From the NCBI RefSeq assembly GCF_002743255.1, contig NZ_PDYY01000012.1, forward strand, positions 62,001 through 126,000: a DNA stretch of 64,000 nt, given 5' to 3'. Source of the stretch: Sporosarcina sp. P2 (lineage in GTDB: Bacteria > Bacillota > Bacilli > Bacillales_A > Planococcaceae). Of the stretch, positions 24,694 through 32,843 are shown piece by piece (the first letter of the stretch is position 1; each line of letters begins with the position of its first letter). A program made the translations under genes and the position numbers. The notes beneath the pieces were generated by a model that did no database searches, had not been told where the DNA came from, and worked only from the letters and a program-made list of their open reading frames with translations.

Positions 24694-26184
24694 TTACTTT
24701 TTGACTATTCCTTGCTCGACCGCTAGCTCTTTGGCTACCTTGGGAGCATACCAGATAACAGGAAGTAATAGAATGGATACCGGTACAGCTGCGATGACTA
24801 CAAAGGATTGTAAGGCCCCAATTCCTCCCCCGCCAATTTTTATAAGTATCGTAGCAATTGTCGCCATGATCATAACCCAAAATACACGAACTGATTTTGG
24901 TGGATTGCCCACACCTGTTACGGCCATGGATATCGAGTAAGACATTGAATCCACCGTAGTTACCACAAACAAAGTGGTCAGTATCAAGAAAACGGATGGC
25001 ATGATAGTTCCAAGCGGCATCTGCTCTGCTATTGCAATAATTGCACTAGGCAAGCCGCCTTCAGTTAACGGTTCACTCACTGACCCCGCATTTTTCAGCT
25101 CATAGAATATACCGCTACCTCCGAGGATTGTGAACCAAAGATTGGCTACAACTGGTGCAATAATGGCTACTACAACAAATATCTCTCTGATCTTCCTTCC
25201 ATTAGAGATCCTGGCTACGAATAGCGCCACTAACGGTCCAAATCCGATAAACCAACCGAAGAAAAATAACATCCATGAACCAAGCCACGCATTGTCTCCG
25301 CGAAACGTACTGATAGTAATAAATTCACTGACGTATGTTCCATAAGAGGTCAGGAAGGAATTGACGATGAATAATCCCGGCCCGAACAACAATAGAAATA
25401 CAGCAATCACAGCTACCATATTGACATTCAGCTTACTTAAAAATTGTATCCCTCTATTGATGCCCGTAAGTGTAGATATCAGAACAACTCCAGTCAAAAT
25501 AGCGATGACTGCGAGCTGTATAGTAAATTGATCGGTGATTCCGAAAATAGAACTGAGTCCATAGCTGACTTGTAAACCTAGAAAGCCGATCGGACCAATT
25601 GTTCCCGCTGCTGCCCCGATTATACAAAACACATCTGCTGCGGTGCCCCATTTACTTGTCAGGATTTTTTCTTTCAAAATAGGGTAAAGAAGAGTGCGTG
25701 GTTTCAAAGGCATTCCTTTATGTTTATGCGCATAAATGAGGATGATCGCACTGATCGCTCCATACACTGACCATGCAGTAAACCCCCACGACATATAACT
25801 TTGGGCAAGCGCAGGTCCAATTGCTTCTTCTGTTCCTTCTTTGATTCCTTTATGCATCGGAGGAACGTCTAAAAAGTAATACATAGGCTCTGCTGCTGCC
25901 CAAAAAACTCCACCTGCTCCAAGTCCGGTAGTCAAAATAACGGCCACCCACTTAAAATAACTCATTTCAGGTTTTGGGGAATCTCCTAAACGTACTTTTC
26001 CGTACTTTGATATGGCTAAAACTGCTCCGACTACAAATGTCGCAATCATTAGGAATTGCCAATATGCCCCGAAATAGCGAATAGATAATTCAAATCCCTT
26101 ATTTACAAATGCATTTACCGCTTCCACTTCAAAAAGTGAAAACAATACAAACGCCAACAATACCCCTCCACTACATACAAACAC
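24694..26184 (-). CDS. BCCT-family transporter (start codon uncertain)
   Basis: 496 residues from GTG 26184. BCCT pattern with about 12 helices: 'MSYFKWVAVILTTGLGAGGVFWAAAEPMYYF', 'PIGFLGLQVSYGL', 'NAWLGSWMLFFFGWFIGFGPLVALFVARISNGRKIREI'. BCCT carriers move betaine, carnitine, choline or ectoine with Na+ or by exchange. In the helix 8 motif the usual GWWxxW reads GWFIGF, so the aromatic cage is altered and the substrate may not be a betaine. The frame stays coding-like for 14 codons upstream (EEYWQFIRRKIDWP) to an ATA at 26229, where an ATG would be expected. Confidence 0.85.
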   Translation of the reverse strand: MFVCSGGVLLAFVLFSLFEVEAVNAFVNKGFELSIRYFGAYWQFLMIATFVVGAVLAISKYGKVRLGDSPKPEMSYFKWVAVILTTGLGAGGVFWAAAEPMYYFLDVPPMHKGIKEGTEEAIGPALAQSYMSWGFTAWSVYGAISAIILIYAHKHKGMPLKPRTLLYPILKEKILTSKWGTAADVFCIIGAAAGTIGPIGFLGLQVSYGLSSIFGITDQFTIQLAVIAILTGVVLISTLTGINRGIQFLSKLNVNMVAVIAVFLLLFGPGLFIVNSFLTSYGTYVSEFITISTFRGDNAWLGSWMLFFFGWFIGFGPLVALFVARISNGRKIREIFVVVAIIAPVVANLWFTILGGSGIFYELKNAGSVSEPLTEGGLPSAIIAIAEQMPLGTIMPSVFLILTTLFVVTTVDSMSYSISMAVTGVGNPPKSVRVFWVMIMATIATILIKIGGGGIGALQSFVVIAAVPVSILLLPVIWYAPKVAKELAVEQGIVKK

Positions 26185-26578
26185 CGGCCAATCAATCTTT
26201 CTACGTATGAACTGCCAATACTCTTCTATTATACTTCCACTCCATTCTATTTCTAAAGCCCTCTTTACCTGTTATAATCTAGTGATTGTTAGTTCAAGTA
26301 TCGGAACGTAATAAAGAAAAAAGTTCCCGTACTATAGTAGATTTCATCATTCCAGACACATTCAATTTCTTGTTATGCCCTACCTCAAAAGAACCTACGT
26401 TACAGACTATAACCTTGTTTTAAAATTGTCAACTTAACATATATATCAAATTAATCTGTTAATAACCTTTATTTCTATTTACTTAAAGTGAAGTACATAT
26501 TCTACACATCATGACTTTTAATCGAATACCCGATGTCTAGTATGCCGAGTTTTTGTATGAACTTTATTTATATTGCAC
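26185..26578. other. Gene-free stretch between divergent BCCT and TsuA-like genes
   Basis: The first 45 bases probably encode the true N-terminus of the BCCT carrier (see that entry). The remainder is AT-rich, with no hairpin terminator, repeat or additional ORF I can support. It should contain the BCCT promoter, but I see no convincing -35/-10 pair on the minus strand. Confidence 0.5.
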
Positions 26579-26606
26579 TTGATTTCTCATCATTTAGGTT
26601 TACACT
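26579..26606 (+). promoter_or_regulatory. Candidate sigma-A promoter of tsuAB
   Basis: TTGATT (26579-26584), 16-base spacer, TACACT (26601-26606), 29 bases before the tsuA-like ATG. Confidence 0.5.
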
Positions 26607-26635
26607 AGAAAAAGAACTTTTTAAGGGGCTATCAT

Positions 26636-27844
26636 ATGAAATCAAGCATACAATCTATTTTTCAACGCTATTGGAATCCCTATCTCGTTTTATTGATGGC
26701 GGGTATTCTGAGTGCACTATATTTCGGTTTAACATCAACTGTTTGGGCAGTTACCGGTGAATTTACTCGGCTTGGTGGCGATATTTTATTGTTATTCGGG
26801 GTAGATATTTCAGACTGGCAATACTTTGATATGGTACATCTACAAGGAGAAACGTGGAATAGGCCAGATGGCTGGATTGTCTGGGGGATGTTTGTAGGCG
26901 CGCTCATTATGGTGTTGCTTAGTAATAGCTTCAAGATCCGTCTTCCACAGCAAAAGCGACGTTATGTACAGGGGTTAATTGGTGGAATCATCGCAGGATT
27001 TGGTGCTCGTTTGGCACTCGGTTGTAACTTGGCTGCTTTCTTCACAGGCGTTCCGCAATTTTCTTTCCATTCTTGGATCTTCATTGTGGCGACAGGTATA
27101 GGTACATTTTTCGGTGCTAAACTAACAAAAACACACTGGTGGAAAGGTAAGCCTTCGTTGATTCGAGGGAGTACAAAGCCTACACGACTTAACAAACGTA
27201 TTATCCAACCGTACGTCGGCGGAGGGATCGCCGTACTTTATATCGGACTCATTATATACTTCTTTGCGTCAGGACAAAAACTGCTTGGTTTAGGCGCGCT
27301 GTTTGGTCTCGCATTCGGTATTCTAATCGAACGCGGACAAATTTGTTTTACTTCTGCATTCCGTGATTTATTTCTCGTTGGACGCAGTGTCATGGCAAAA
27401 GCGATTATTCTCGGAATGTCCGTCAGTTCTATTTTGACGATCATTGTCATTTCTATTTATGATGTAACACCGATCACACAAATTGCGGCACTTAGCACGT
27501 TTGTCGGCGGCGCATTATTCGGACTTGGTATTGTTATGGCATCAGGCTGTGAAACAGGTATGATGTATCGCTTGATGGAAGGTCAATTATTATTTTTGCC
27601 GGTATTTTTGGGCAATATTATCGGTGCTACGTTCCTTGCCTACGCATGGGATCACCTCGGTGTTTATAATGTATTAGTTAAGAATGGTGCGAAAATCAAT
27701 CTACTTGATACACTTGGACCCATTGGAGCAATTTCCATCACACTCCTCATGCTTGGCGGGCTATATGCATTAACAGTGTATGGAGAAAAACGCTACCATC
27801 AGAAATTAGCAATTAAGAGAGGAATGAAGGTACATGCAAGCTAA
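26636..27844 (+). CDS. tsuA: YeeE/YedE-type thiosulfate importer (TsuA-like)
   Basis: 402 residues, hydrophobic, with the YeeE two-fold internal repeat. The three functional cysteines of TsuA-type proteins are visible: C130 in LALGCNLAAF, C237 in ERGQICFTSAFRD and C305 in ASGCETGMM. In Spirochaeta YeeE these cysteines relay thiosulfate through the membrane. The next gene is a TusA-like protein overlapping by 11 bases, the same pairing as yeeE-yeeD (tsuA-tsuB). I infer thiosulfate uptake for cysteine synthesis or sulfur-carrier loading. Start ATG 26636 with AAGGGG. Confidence 0.88.
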   Translation: MKSSIQSIFQRYWNPYLVLLMAGILSALYFGLTSTVWAVTGEFTRLGGDILLLFGVDISDWQYFDMVHLQGETWNRPDGWIVWGMFVGALIMVLLSNSFKIRLPQQKRRYVQGLIGGIIAGFGARLALGCNLAAFFTGVPQFSFHSWIFIVATGIGTFFGAKLTKTHWWKGKPSLIRGSTKPTRLNKRIIQPYVGGGIAVLYIGLIIYFFASGQKLLGLGALFGLAFGILIERGQICFTSAFRDLFLVGRSVMAKAIILGMSVSSILTIIVISIYDVTPITQIAALSTFVGGALFGLGIVMASGCETGMMYRLMEGQLLFLPVFLGNIIGATFLAYAWDHLGVYNVLVKNGAKINLLDTLGPIGAISITLLMLGGLYALTVYGEKRYHQKLAIKRGMKVHAS

Positions 27845-28073
27845 ATTAGAAGCGGACTTCACACTCGACCTTCGCGGTGAATCTTGTCCCTACCCTGTTA
27901 TTTACACATTAGAAACACTCGAAGGTATGAATAAAGGCGAGTTGCTGCAAGTCATCACCGATTGCCCCGGCTCTTTCCGCAACGTACCCGAAGAAGCAAT
28001 TGCTCACGGTTACAAATTTGCACAAGATCCTGTCAAGAACGGACAAGAATATATATTTCATATTTACGCATGA
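27834..28073 (+). CDS. tsuB: TusA/SirA-like sulfur carrier (TsuB/YeeD-like)
   Basis: 79 residues. 'LDLRGESCPYPVIYTLETLEGM' contains the TusA-family CPxP motif (Cys18), the sulfur-accepting cysteine; a second Cys44 sits in DCPGS. The start codon lies within the last codons of the importer gene, so translation is coupled. In the described TsuAB system the small protein takes thiosulfate or its sulfane sulfur from the importer. A hairpin terminator follows directly. Confidence 0.88.
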   Translation: MQAKLEADFTLDLRGESCPYPVIYTLETLEGMNKGELLQVITDCPGSFRNVPEEAIAHGYKFAQDPVKNGQEYIFHIYA

Positions 28074-28078
28074 AAAAT

Positions 28079-28111
28079 AGGCAGCTTCCTCTGAAAGGGA
28101 AGTTGCCTTTT
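28079..28111 (+). terminator. Terminator of tsuAB
   Basis: AGGCAGCTTCC / GGGAAGTTGCCT with a 6-7 base loop and T4, 6 bases after the tsuB stop. Confidence 0.85.
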
Positions 28112-28138
28112 ACATTCTTAAAACTGAAAACCGCACGT

Positions 28139-28276
28139 CTAAATCAAGTTTTCTTTCTCAATGACAGTAGTCGTCTTTTTATACCTTGTCCCTTTTTCAA
28201 TTGTGATCTCCACCATCTGTTCTTCCAGTTCGTCATAAGGTATCCCTTCATAAATATGGATTCCATCTTTTTACAT
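28139..28276 (-). pseudogene. Small ORF interrupted at its second codon
   Basis: On the minus strand ATG at 28276 is followed at once by TAA. The frame after it then runs 43 codons with clearly protein-like composition (KDGIHIYEGIPYDELEEQM..., ..KKTTTVIEKENLI) to a stop at 28139. A single base change (for example TCA to TAA) would explain it. I do not recognise the family. It may instead be non-coding or a sequencing error. Confidence 0.35.
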
Positions 28277-28286
28277 ACTGACACAC

Positions 28287-28358
28287 CTATTTTATAAACG
28301 AAGCCATCATTGATAAGATGATGAAGACCAGAGACAATGCAGTAATAACCGCTGCTAT
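28287..28358 (-). other. Possible remnant of a tiny membrane-peptide gene
   Basis: A 23-codon minus-strand frame, AAVITALSLVFIILSMMASF.., reads as one clean transmembrane helix but begins at ATA instead of ATG; it ends 10 bases before the next small frame. Real expression is doubtful without a normal start codon. Recorded because it lies just upstream of the interrupted ORF on the same strand. The rest of the gap 28112-28510 shows only the hairpin at 28397. Confidence 0.25.
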
Positions 28359-28396
28359 GTCCGATAACTATCCTTGATCCCCAAGCAACAGAAGTA

Positions 28397-28435
28397 GGGC
28401 TGTTCCTTGTATTGAATACCCGGAACAGCCCTTTT
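28397..28435. terminator. Hairpin downstream of the BCCT carrier
   Basis: Perfect 10-bp stem GGGCTGTTCC / GGAACAGCCC, 15-base loop. The T-run is on the plus-strand side, so for the minus-strand BCCT gene it would be a weak terminator or a processing barrier. Confidence 0.6.
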
Positions 28436-28510
28436 CATTTAATCTCTTACTTTATCAATCGATGTTACTGCTTACAACATTTATGGCTCACCCATTGTTT
28501 TTTAGAGAAA

Positions 28511-30172
28511 TTATTTACTCGTGACTACCATTTCCTCTTCCCGTGTCCCTTCCACGTCTGCCAAAAGTGCTGGTTCTTTCTTCGTCTCTACCGGCTTTAT
28601 CGGTTTAGAAAGACCGGACTTTACTGGTTTAGAAAGTTCCGGTTTCCCCGGTTCAGAAGGTTCCGCCTTCTCCTTCGCTTTTTCCCCAGAAATGATTGCA
28701 GCCTCTTCTTTTAACCCAATAAATGTTGAGTAGCACATGAAGAGCATCATGACTGCGATTGGAATGGCTGTGGCAACGAGTGCAGATTGCAGCCCTGCTA
28801 AGCCACCTGTCATGATCAACACGATAGAGATAGCTGCGATGATCACTCCCCATACGATCTTCGTCAGATGTGATGGATTCGGATTCCCACTTTCACTGAT
28901 CATACCTAGTACAAATACTGCTGAGTTTGCGGAAGTGATAAAGAAAACAATGACTAGCACCATAGCTAAAATACTCAAAAATACTGTCATTGGTAAGTAT
29001 TCAAAAAACTTAAACAGTGCTGAAGTAACATCTGATTCCACCGCAGTTGCAAGTGCAGTCGCGCCTGCATTCTGGATGAACGTAATCGCTGAGCCACCCA
29101 TGGCCGAAAACCAAATGAAAGATCCCAATACTGGGATGAAAATCGCACCGAACATAAATTCCTTTATCGTTCTGCCTTTTGAAATCCTGCCTACAAAGCT
29201 GCCGACTAACGGAGCCCATGCGATCCACCAGCCGAAATAGAACAACGTCCAACTTGAAATCCACGAACCATCCCCATATGGATCCGTACGGAATGACATG
29301 CTGATGAAGTTCTGCGCATAATCACCTATTCCTTGGAAGAAGATTTTCATAATCATCTGTGTCGGACCAAAGAGAAGCACCAACCCTAATAAAACGAACG
29401 CCAGTAACATATTCAAGTTGGATAGATGCTTCATCGCCCCTTGAAGACCGGAAACTGTCGATGCCACGTAAATAATGCTAACGACTATGATGATGATCGC
29501 TTGTGTGGAAATACCGATCGGCACGTCCCAGAGATAATTCATGCCGCTATTGACTTGTAATGTTCCGAAGCCGAGCGAAGTCGCAATCCCAATGACGATG
29601 GATAGGATGACGATGACGTCGATAGTTTTGCCGAAAGTTCCTCGAATTTTATCGCCGACCAACGGATAAAAGACGGAACTTAAAGAAGCGGGTAGTTTTT
29701 TCCGGTACTGGAAAAATGCTAATGATACACCGACCAACGCATAGCAGGCCCATGCCGAAACACCCCAATGCAGGAAAACGAATTGCATTGCCGTTTTTGC
29801 AGATTCTTCCGAATAACCCGTTCCAAACGGAGGGTCTATGTAGTAGGAAACCGGTTCTGCAACTCCCCAGAAGACCAGGCTGATTCCTATAGAAGCACTA
29901 AATAGCATACCGATCCAAGTGGCCGTCTTATATTCCGGCCGATCATCATCATCTCCCAACCGGATATGACCGAATTTGGACATCCCGATATAAATACAAA
30001 AAACGAAGAAAATGAAAACGCTTCCCAAAATGAACCAACCTAGATTATTATAGATGAAACTAAGTGAGGAATTTGAGAAGTTTTCTAGCTGCTTCGGCGC
30101 AAAAATACCGATACTTATTAAAACTAAGCTAACAGCCAATGAAGAATAAAACACTGTTTTTTTATCTCTCAT
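28511..30172 (-). CDS. BCCT-family carrier, candidate carnitine/betaine transporter
   Basis: 553 residues, about 12 helices. Helix 8 carries the full substrate-cage signature 'SSWTLFYFGWWIAWAPLVGSFVGRISKGRTIKEF'. Also 'SASIGISLVFWGVAEPVSYYI' and 'SLGFGTLQVNSGMNYL'. The C-terminal tail (about 505-553) has an 8-residue Pro/Lys repeat (LSKPVKSG, LSKPIKPV). GGAGCGG precedes ATG 30172. It lies last in the leftward catabolic island, 125 bases after the D-malate/tartrate dehydrogenase with a hairpin between. It is therefore the obvious uptake system for the Rieske oxygenase substrate, predicted carnitine. Confidence 0.88.
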   Translation of the reverse strand: MRDKKTVFYSSLAVSLVLISIGIFAPKQLENFSNSSLSFIYNNLGWFILGSVFIFFVFCIYIGMSKFGHIRLGDDDDRPEYKTATWIGMLFSASIGISLVFWGVAEPVSYYIDPPFGTGYSEESAKTAMQFVFLHWGVSAWACYALVGVSLAFFQYRKKLPASLSSVFYPLVGDKIRGTFGKTIDVIVILSIVIGIATSLGFGTLQVNSGMNYLWDVPIGISTQAIIIIVVSIIYVASTVSGLQGAMKHLSNLNMLLAFVLLGLVLLFGPTQMIMKIFFQGIGDYAQNFISMSFRTDPYGDGSWISSWTLFYFGWWIAWAPLVGSFVGRISKGRTIKEFMFGAIFIPVLGSFIWFSAMGGSAITFIQNAGATALATAVESDVTSALFKFFEYLPMTVFLSILAMVLVIVFFITSANSAVFVLGMISESGNPNPSHLTKIVWGVIIAAISIVLIMTGGLAGLQSALVATAIPIAVMMLFMCYSTFIGLKEEAAIISGEKAKEKAEPSEPGKPELSKPVKSGLSKPIKPVETKKEPALLADVEGTREEEMVVTSK

Positions 30173-30256
30173 ATTACCGCTCCTATTTCAAAGACCCACT
30201 TGTGTGGATGTGTCGAGTATCCCCACACACAGCCAAACGAGCGGGCATTTGTTAAA

Positions 30257-30291
30257 TTTTAATCGGTGTTATTTGCATAACACCGATTAAA
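30257..30291 (-). terminator. Hairpin between dehydrogenase and BCCT genes
   Basis: TTTAATCGGTGTTAT / ATAACACCGATTAAA with a 4-5 base loop and T-rich 3' side on the minus strand. May attenuate read-through into the BCCT gene, giving lower transporter expression. Confidence 0.75.
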
Positions 30292-30297
30292 TCGAAT

Positions 30298-31401
30298 TTA
30301 AGCTTTAACTGACTGCAAATTCCCTATGATATCTACAATCCGGTCTCCCACTTCAGAAGTAGAAGCACTGCCCTTCATATCAGGCGTGAGCACTTCATCG
30401 TCGACCAATAATTGCTCGATAGCATCTACAACCATTTTACCGTATTGTTCGTAACCGAAGTGATCGAGCATTTGACTCGCAGACCAGATGGTAGCTAAAG
30501 GATTACCGATTCCTTTGCCTGCAATATCGGGAGCCGACCCATGTACAGGTTCAAACATGGAAGGGAATGTACCCTCCGGATTAATGTTTGCACCTGCAGC
30601 CAGGCCGATTCCGCCTGCGATTGCTGCGCCGACATCGGTTAAAATATCACCAAACAAATTCGAAGTAACTACTACTTCAAAACGTTTTGGATCTGTGATC
30701 ATTAGCATCGCAGCAGCATCCACTAAATAAGATGCAGTTTGGACTTCCGGGTATTCTGCACTTACTTCTTCGAATACTTGATCCCAGAAGACCATCGAAT
30801 AGTTTAATGCATTCGCTTTACTGATACTTGTCAGGCTACGGCCTTGTTTTTTAGCAGTTTCAAAAGCATAGCGAATAATTCTTTCTGTACCTTTGCGGGA
30901 GAATACACCGTTCTGCAGAACCACTTCATGCTCCTGACCTTTAAACAGCCAATCTCCAGCTCCCGAATATTCACCTTCTGTATTTTCACGAATGAACAGC
31001 ATATCAATATCTTTGCGTTCGATATTCTGCAGTGGAGTATGTGCCCCCGCTAGCAACGTCACAGGACGTATATTGACATACTGATCGAAACTTTTACGGA
31101 TGATCAACAAGAGATCCCATAACGAGATATGATCCGGAACACCCGGGAATCCGACAGCTCCTAAATAGATCGCGTCAAACTCCTTCAGTTGTTCAATTCC
31201 ATCTTCAGCCATCATTCGTCCTTGTTGCGTGTAATATTCACAACCCCAAGGGAAATAAGTGAAATCAAATGCGAAGCCGCCGTCTAGTTCGGCAGTTTTC
31301 TTTAATACCTTAATCCCTTCGTCAATAACTTCGGGACCGATACCATCTCCTGCAATAACTGCAATTTTATACGTTTTCAATTTCGGATCCACCACTTTCA
31401 T
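30298..31401 (-). CDS. Tartrate/D-malate dehydrogenase (decarboxylating), YcsA/DmlA-like
   Basis: 367 residues of the isopropylmalate/isocitrate dehydrogenase superfamily: 'AVIAGDGIGPEVIDEGIKVL', 'IRENTEGEYSGAGDWLF', 'VVTSNLFGDILTDVGAAIAGGIGLAAGANI', 'EPVHGSAPDIAGKGIGNPLATI'. The segment 'GFPGVPDHISLWDLLLIIRKSFDQYVNIRPV' is typical of the tartrate/D-malate branch, not LeuB. The reaction expected is D-malate + NAD+ -> pyruvate + CO2 + NADH. It overlaps the aldehyde dehydrogenase gene by 4 bases. In the carnitine scheme it would consume the D-malate made from malic semialdehyde. Confidence 0.88.
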   Translation of the reverse strand: MKVVDPKLKTYKIAVIAGDGIGPEVIDEGIKVLKKTAELDGGFAFDFTYFPWGCEYYTQQGRMMAEDGIEQLKEFDAIYLGAVGFPGVPDHISLWDLLLIIRKSFDQYVNIRPVTLLAGAHTPLQNIERKDIDMLFIRENTEGEYSGAGDWLFKGQEHEVVLQNGVFSRKGTERIIRYAFETAKKQGRSLTSISKANALNYSMVFWDQVFEEVSAEYPEVQTASYLVDAAAMLMITDPKRFEVVVTSNLFGDILTDVGAAIAGGIGLAAGANINPEGTFPSMFEPVHGSAPDIAGKGIGNPLATIWSASQMLDHFGYEQYGKMVVDAIEQLLVDDEVLTPDMKGSASTSEVGDRIVDIIGNLQSVKA

Positions 31402-32843
31402 CCTTGATTCCAGACTACGAGTTTCATTTCTGTCATTTCTTCAATGGCATATTTCAAGCCTTCGCGTCCTGTTCCGCTCTCTTTTACACCGCCGTATGGC
31501 ATTTGGTCTACACGGTAAGTAGGTACGTCATTAATAATCACGCCGCCGACTTCCAAGTTTTTCGAAACATACAGAGCATGCTGCACATTATTTGTATAGA
31601 TTCCCGCTTGTAAACCGAAACGAGAGTCATTGACTAACTCAACAGCTGTTTGCACGGAATCTACTTTATTTACCACGACAATTGGTGCAAACACTTCCTG
31701 GCAAGAAACTTTTAGCGCATGATCTGCATTTGCAATGATTGTAGGTTCCAGGACACCGTTTTGCGCATGGCCACCTGCAAGAATTTCTGCATCATAATTC
31801 TTTGTTTCTTCAATCCAGCTAAGTGTGCGCTCCAATTCTTTCTTTGAAATCAACGATGAGATATACGTATCTTCCGCAAACGGATCACCTAACTTCAATT
31901 GTTTAGCAGCAGCAGCAAATTTAGTTGTGAATTCTTCGTAAAGATCTTCGTGAACGTAAATTCGTTGTGTTGAGATACACACTTGACCTTGATTCGAGAA
32001 GGCTCCCATAATACAGCGATCGATAATAGAGTCAATTTCGATGTCCTTATCTATAATCAACGCAGAGTTGGATCCTAATTCCAATGTTGTCTTCTTCAAT
32101 CCAGCTTTATTGCTGATTCCGATTCCGACACTTGGACTTCCAGTAAACGTAACCATTTTAACACGTTCATCTAAGACAAGAACGTCGCCGATCACACCGC
32201 CCGGTCCTGTGATGACATTTAGCACGCCCGGTGGAAGACCAGCGTCTTTAAATACTTCCGCAATGAATAAAGCAGATAAAGGTGTTTGGGAAGCCGGTTT
32301 CAAAACGATCGGGTTCCCTGCAGCAATTGCCGGGCCAACTTTATGCGCCACTAAATTCATTGGGAAGTTAAATGGCGTAATGGCTGCGATTACGCCAATC
32401 GGTTCACGCAATGTATAACCGATGCGTCCGACACCGCCTGAAGCAGCATCAAATGGAATCGTTTCTCCATGGATACGTTTTGCTTCTTCCGCGGCGAATT
32501 TATATGTCTCAATTGTTCTTAAAACTTCCGCTCTAGCAAACATGATGGGCTTCGCAGATTCACTTGAAATGACTGTCGCTGCTTCTTCCGTTCTCTCTGC
32601 TAGTATGCTTGCAACGTTTTCCAATATTTCAGCACGTTGAAATGCTGGCATGTTACCAATAACTTTTCTGGCATTATACGCAGCTTCAATTGCTTGTTCC
32701 GTCAATGCTTGATCCGCCATAGCAATGTCAGCAATTTTTTCATTGGAGTATGGAGAATATAATGGAGCGTAGCTTGGTGCTTCTACATATTCCCCATTAA
32801 TCATTAAGTGTTTATTAGTTGTTCTATCAAGTAATTTATTCAT
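31398..32843 (-). CDS. Aldehyde dehydrogenase, candidate malic semialdehyde dehydrogenase
   Basis: 481 residues from ATG 32843 (TGGAGGCG upstream; the frame is open earlier but inside the Rieske gene). Signatures: 'ITPFNFPMNLVAHKVGPAIAAGNPIVLKPA', 'FTGSPSVGIGI', catalytic Glu in 'TLELGSNSALI', catalytic Cys in 'FSNQGQVCISTQRIYV', and 'PYGGVKESGTGREG'. Closest to the lactaldehyde/succinic-semialdehyde type. It overlaps the oxygenase gene by 8 bases and the next gene by 4, so all three are one translational unit. Its aldehyde is inferred to be the product of the oxygenase. Confidence 0.88.
   Translation of the reverse strand: MNKLLDRTTNKHLMINGEYVEAPSYAPLYSPYSNEKIADIAMADQALTEQAIEAAYNARKVIGNMPAFQRAEILENVASILAERTEEAATVISSESAKPIMFARAEVLRTIETYKFAAEEAKRIHGETIPFDAASGGVGRIGYTLREPIGVIAAITPFNFPMNLVAHKVGPAIAAGNPIVLKPASQTPLSALFIAEVFKDAGLPPGVLNVITGPGGVIGDVLVLDERVKMVTFTGSPSVGIGISNKAGLKKTTLELGSNSALIIDKDIEIDSIIDRCIMGAFSNQGQVCISTQRIYVHEDLYEEFTTKFAAAAKQLKLGDPFAEDTYISSLISKKELERTLSWIEETKNYDAEILAGGHAQNGVLEPTIIANADHALKVSCQEVFAPIVVVNKVDSVQTAVELVNDSRFGLQAGIYTNNVQHALYVSKNLEVGGVIINDVPTYRVDQMPYGGVKESGTGREGLKYAIEEMTEMKLVVWNQG

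Noticed and set aside
26533..26760. 75-codon plus-strand frame at the tsuA start
   Set aside because: It overlaps the promoter and the first 40 codons of the well-supported TsuA-like gene in another frame and has no ribosome site.
30201..30230. Small hairpin TGTGTGG/CCACACA in the BCCT leader as a riboswitch
   Set aside because: It is short, has no conserved aptamer features I recognise and may be chance.
30298..31401. Reading the dehydrogenase as LeuB, given leuA in the window
   Set aside because: It is 25 kb from leuA with no leuCD, and segments such as FDQYVNIRPV and the operon partners fit the tartrate/D-malate branch.
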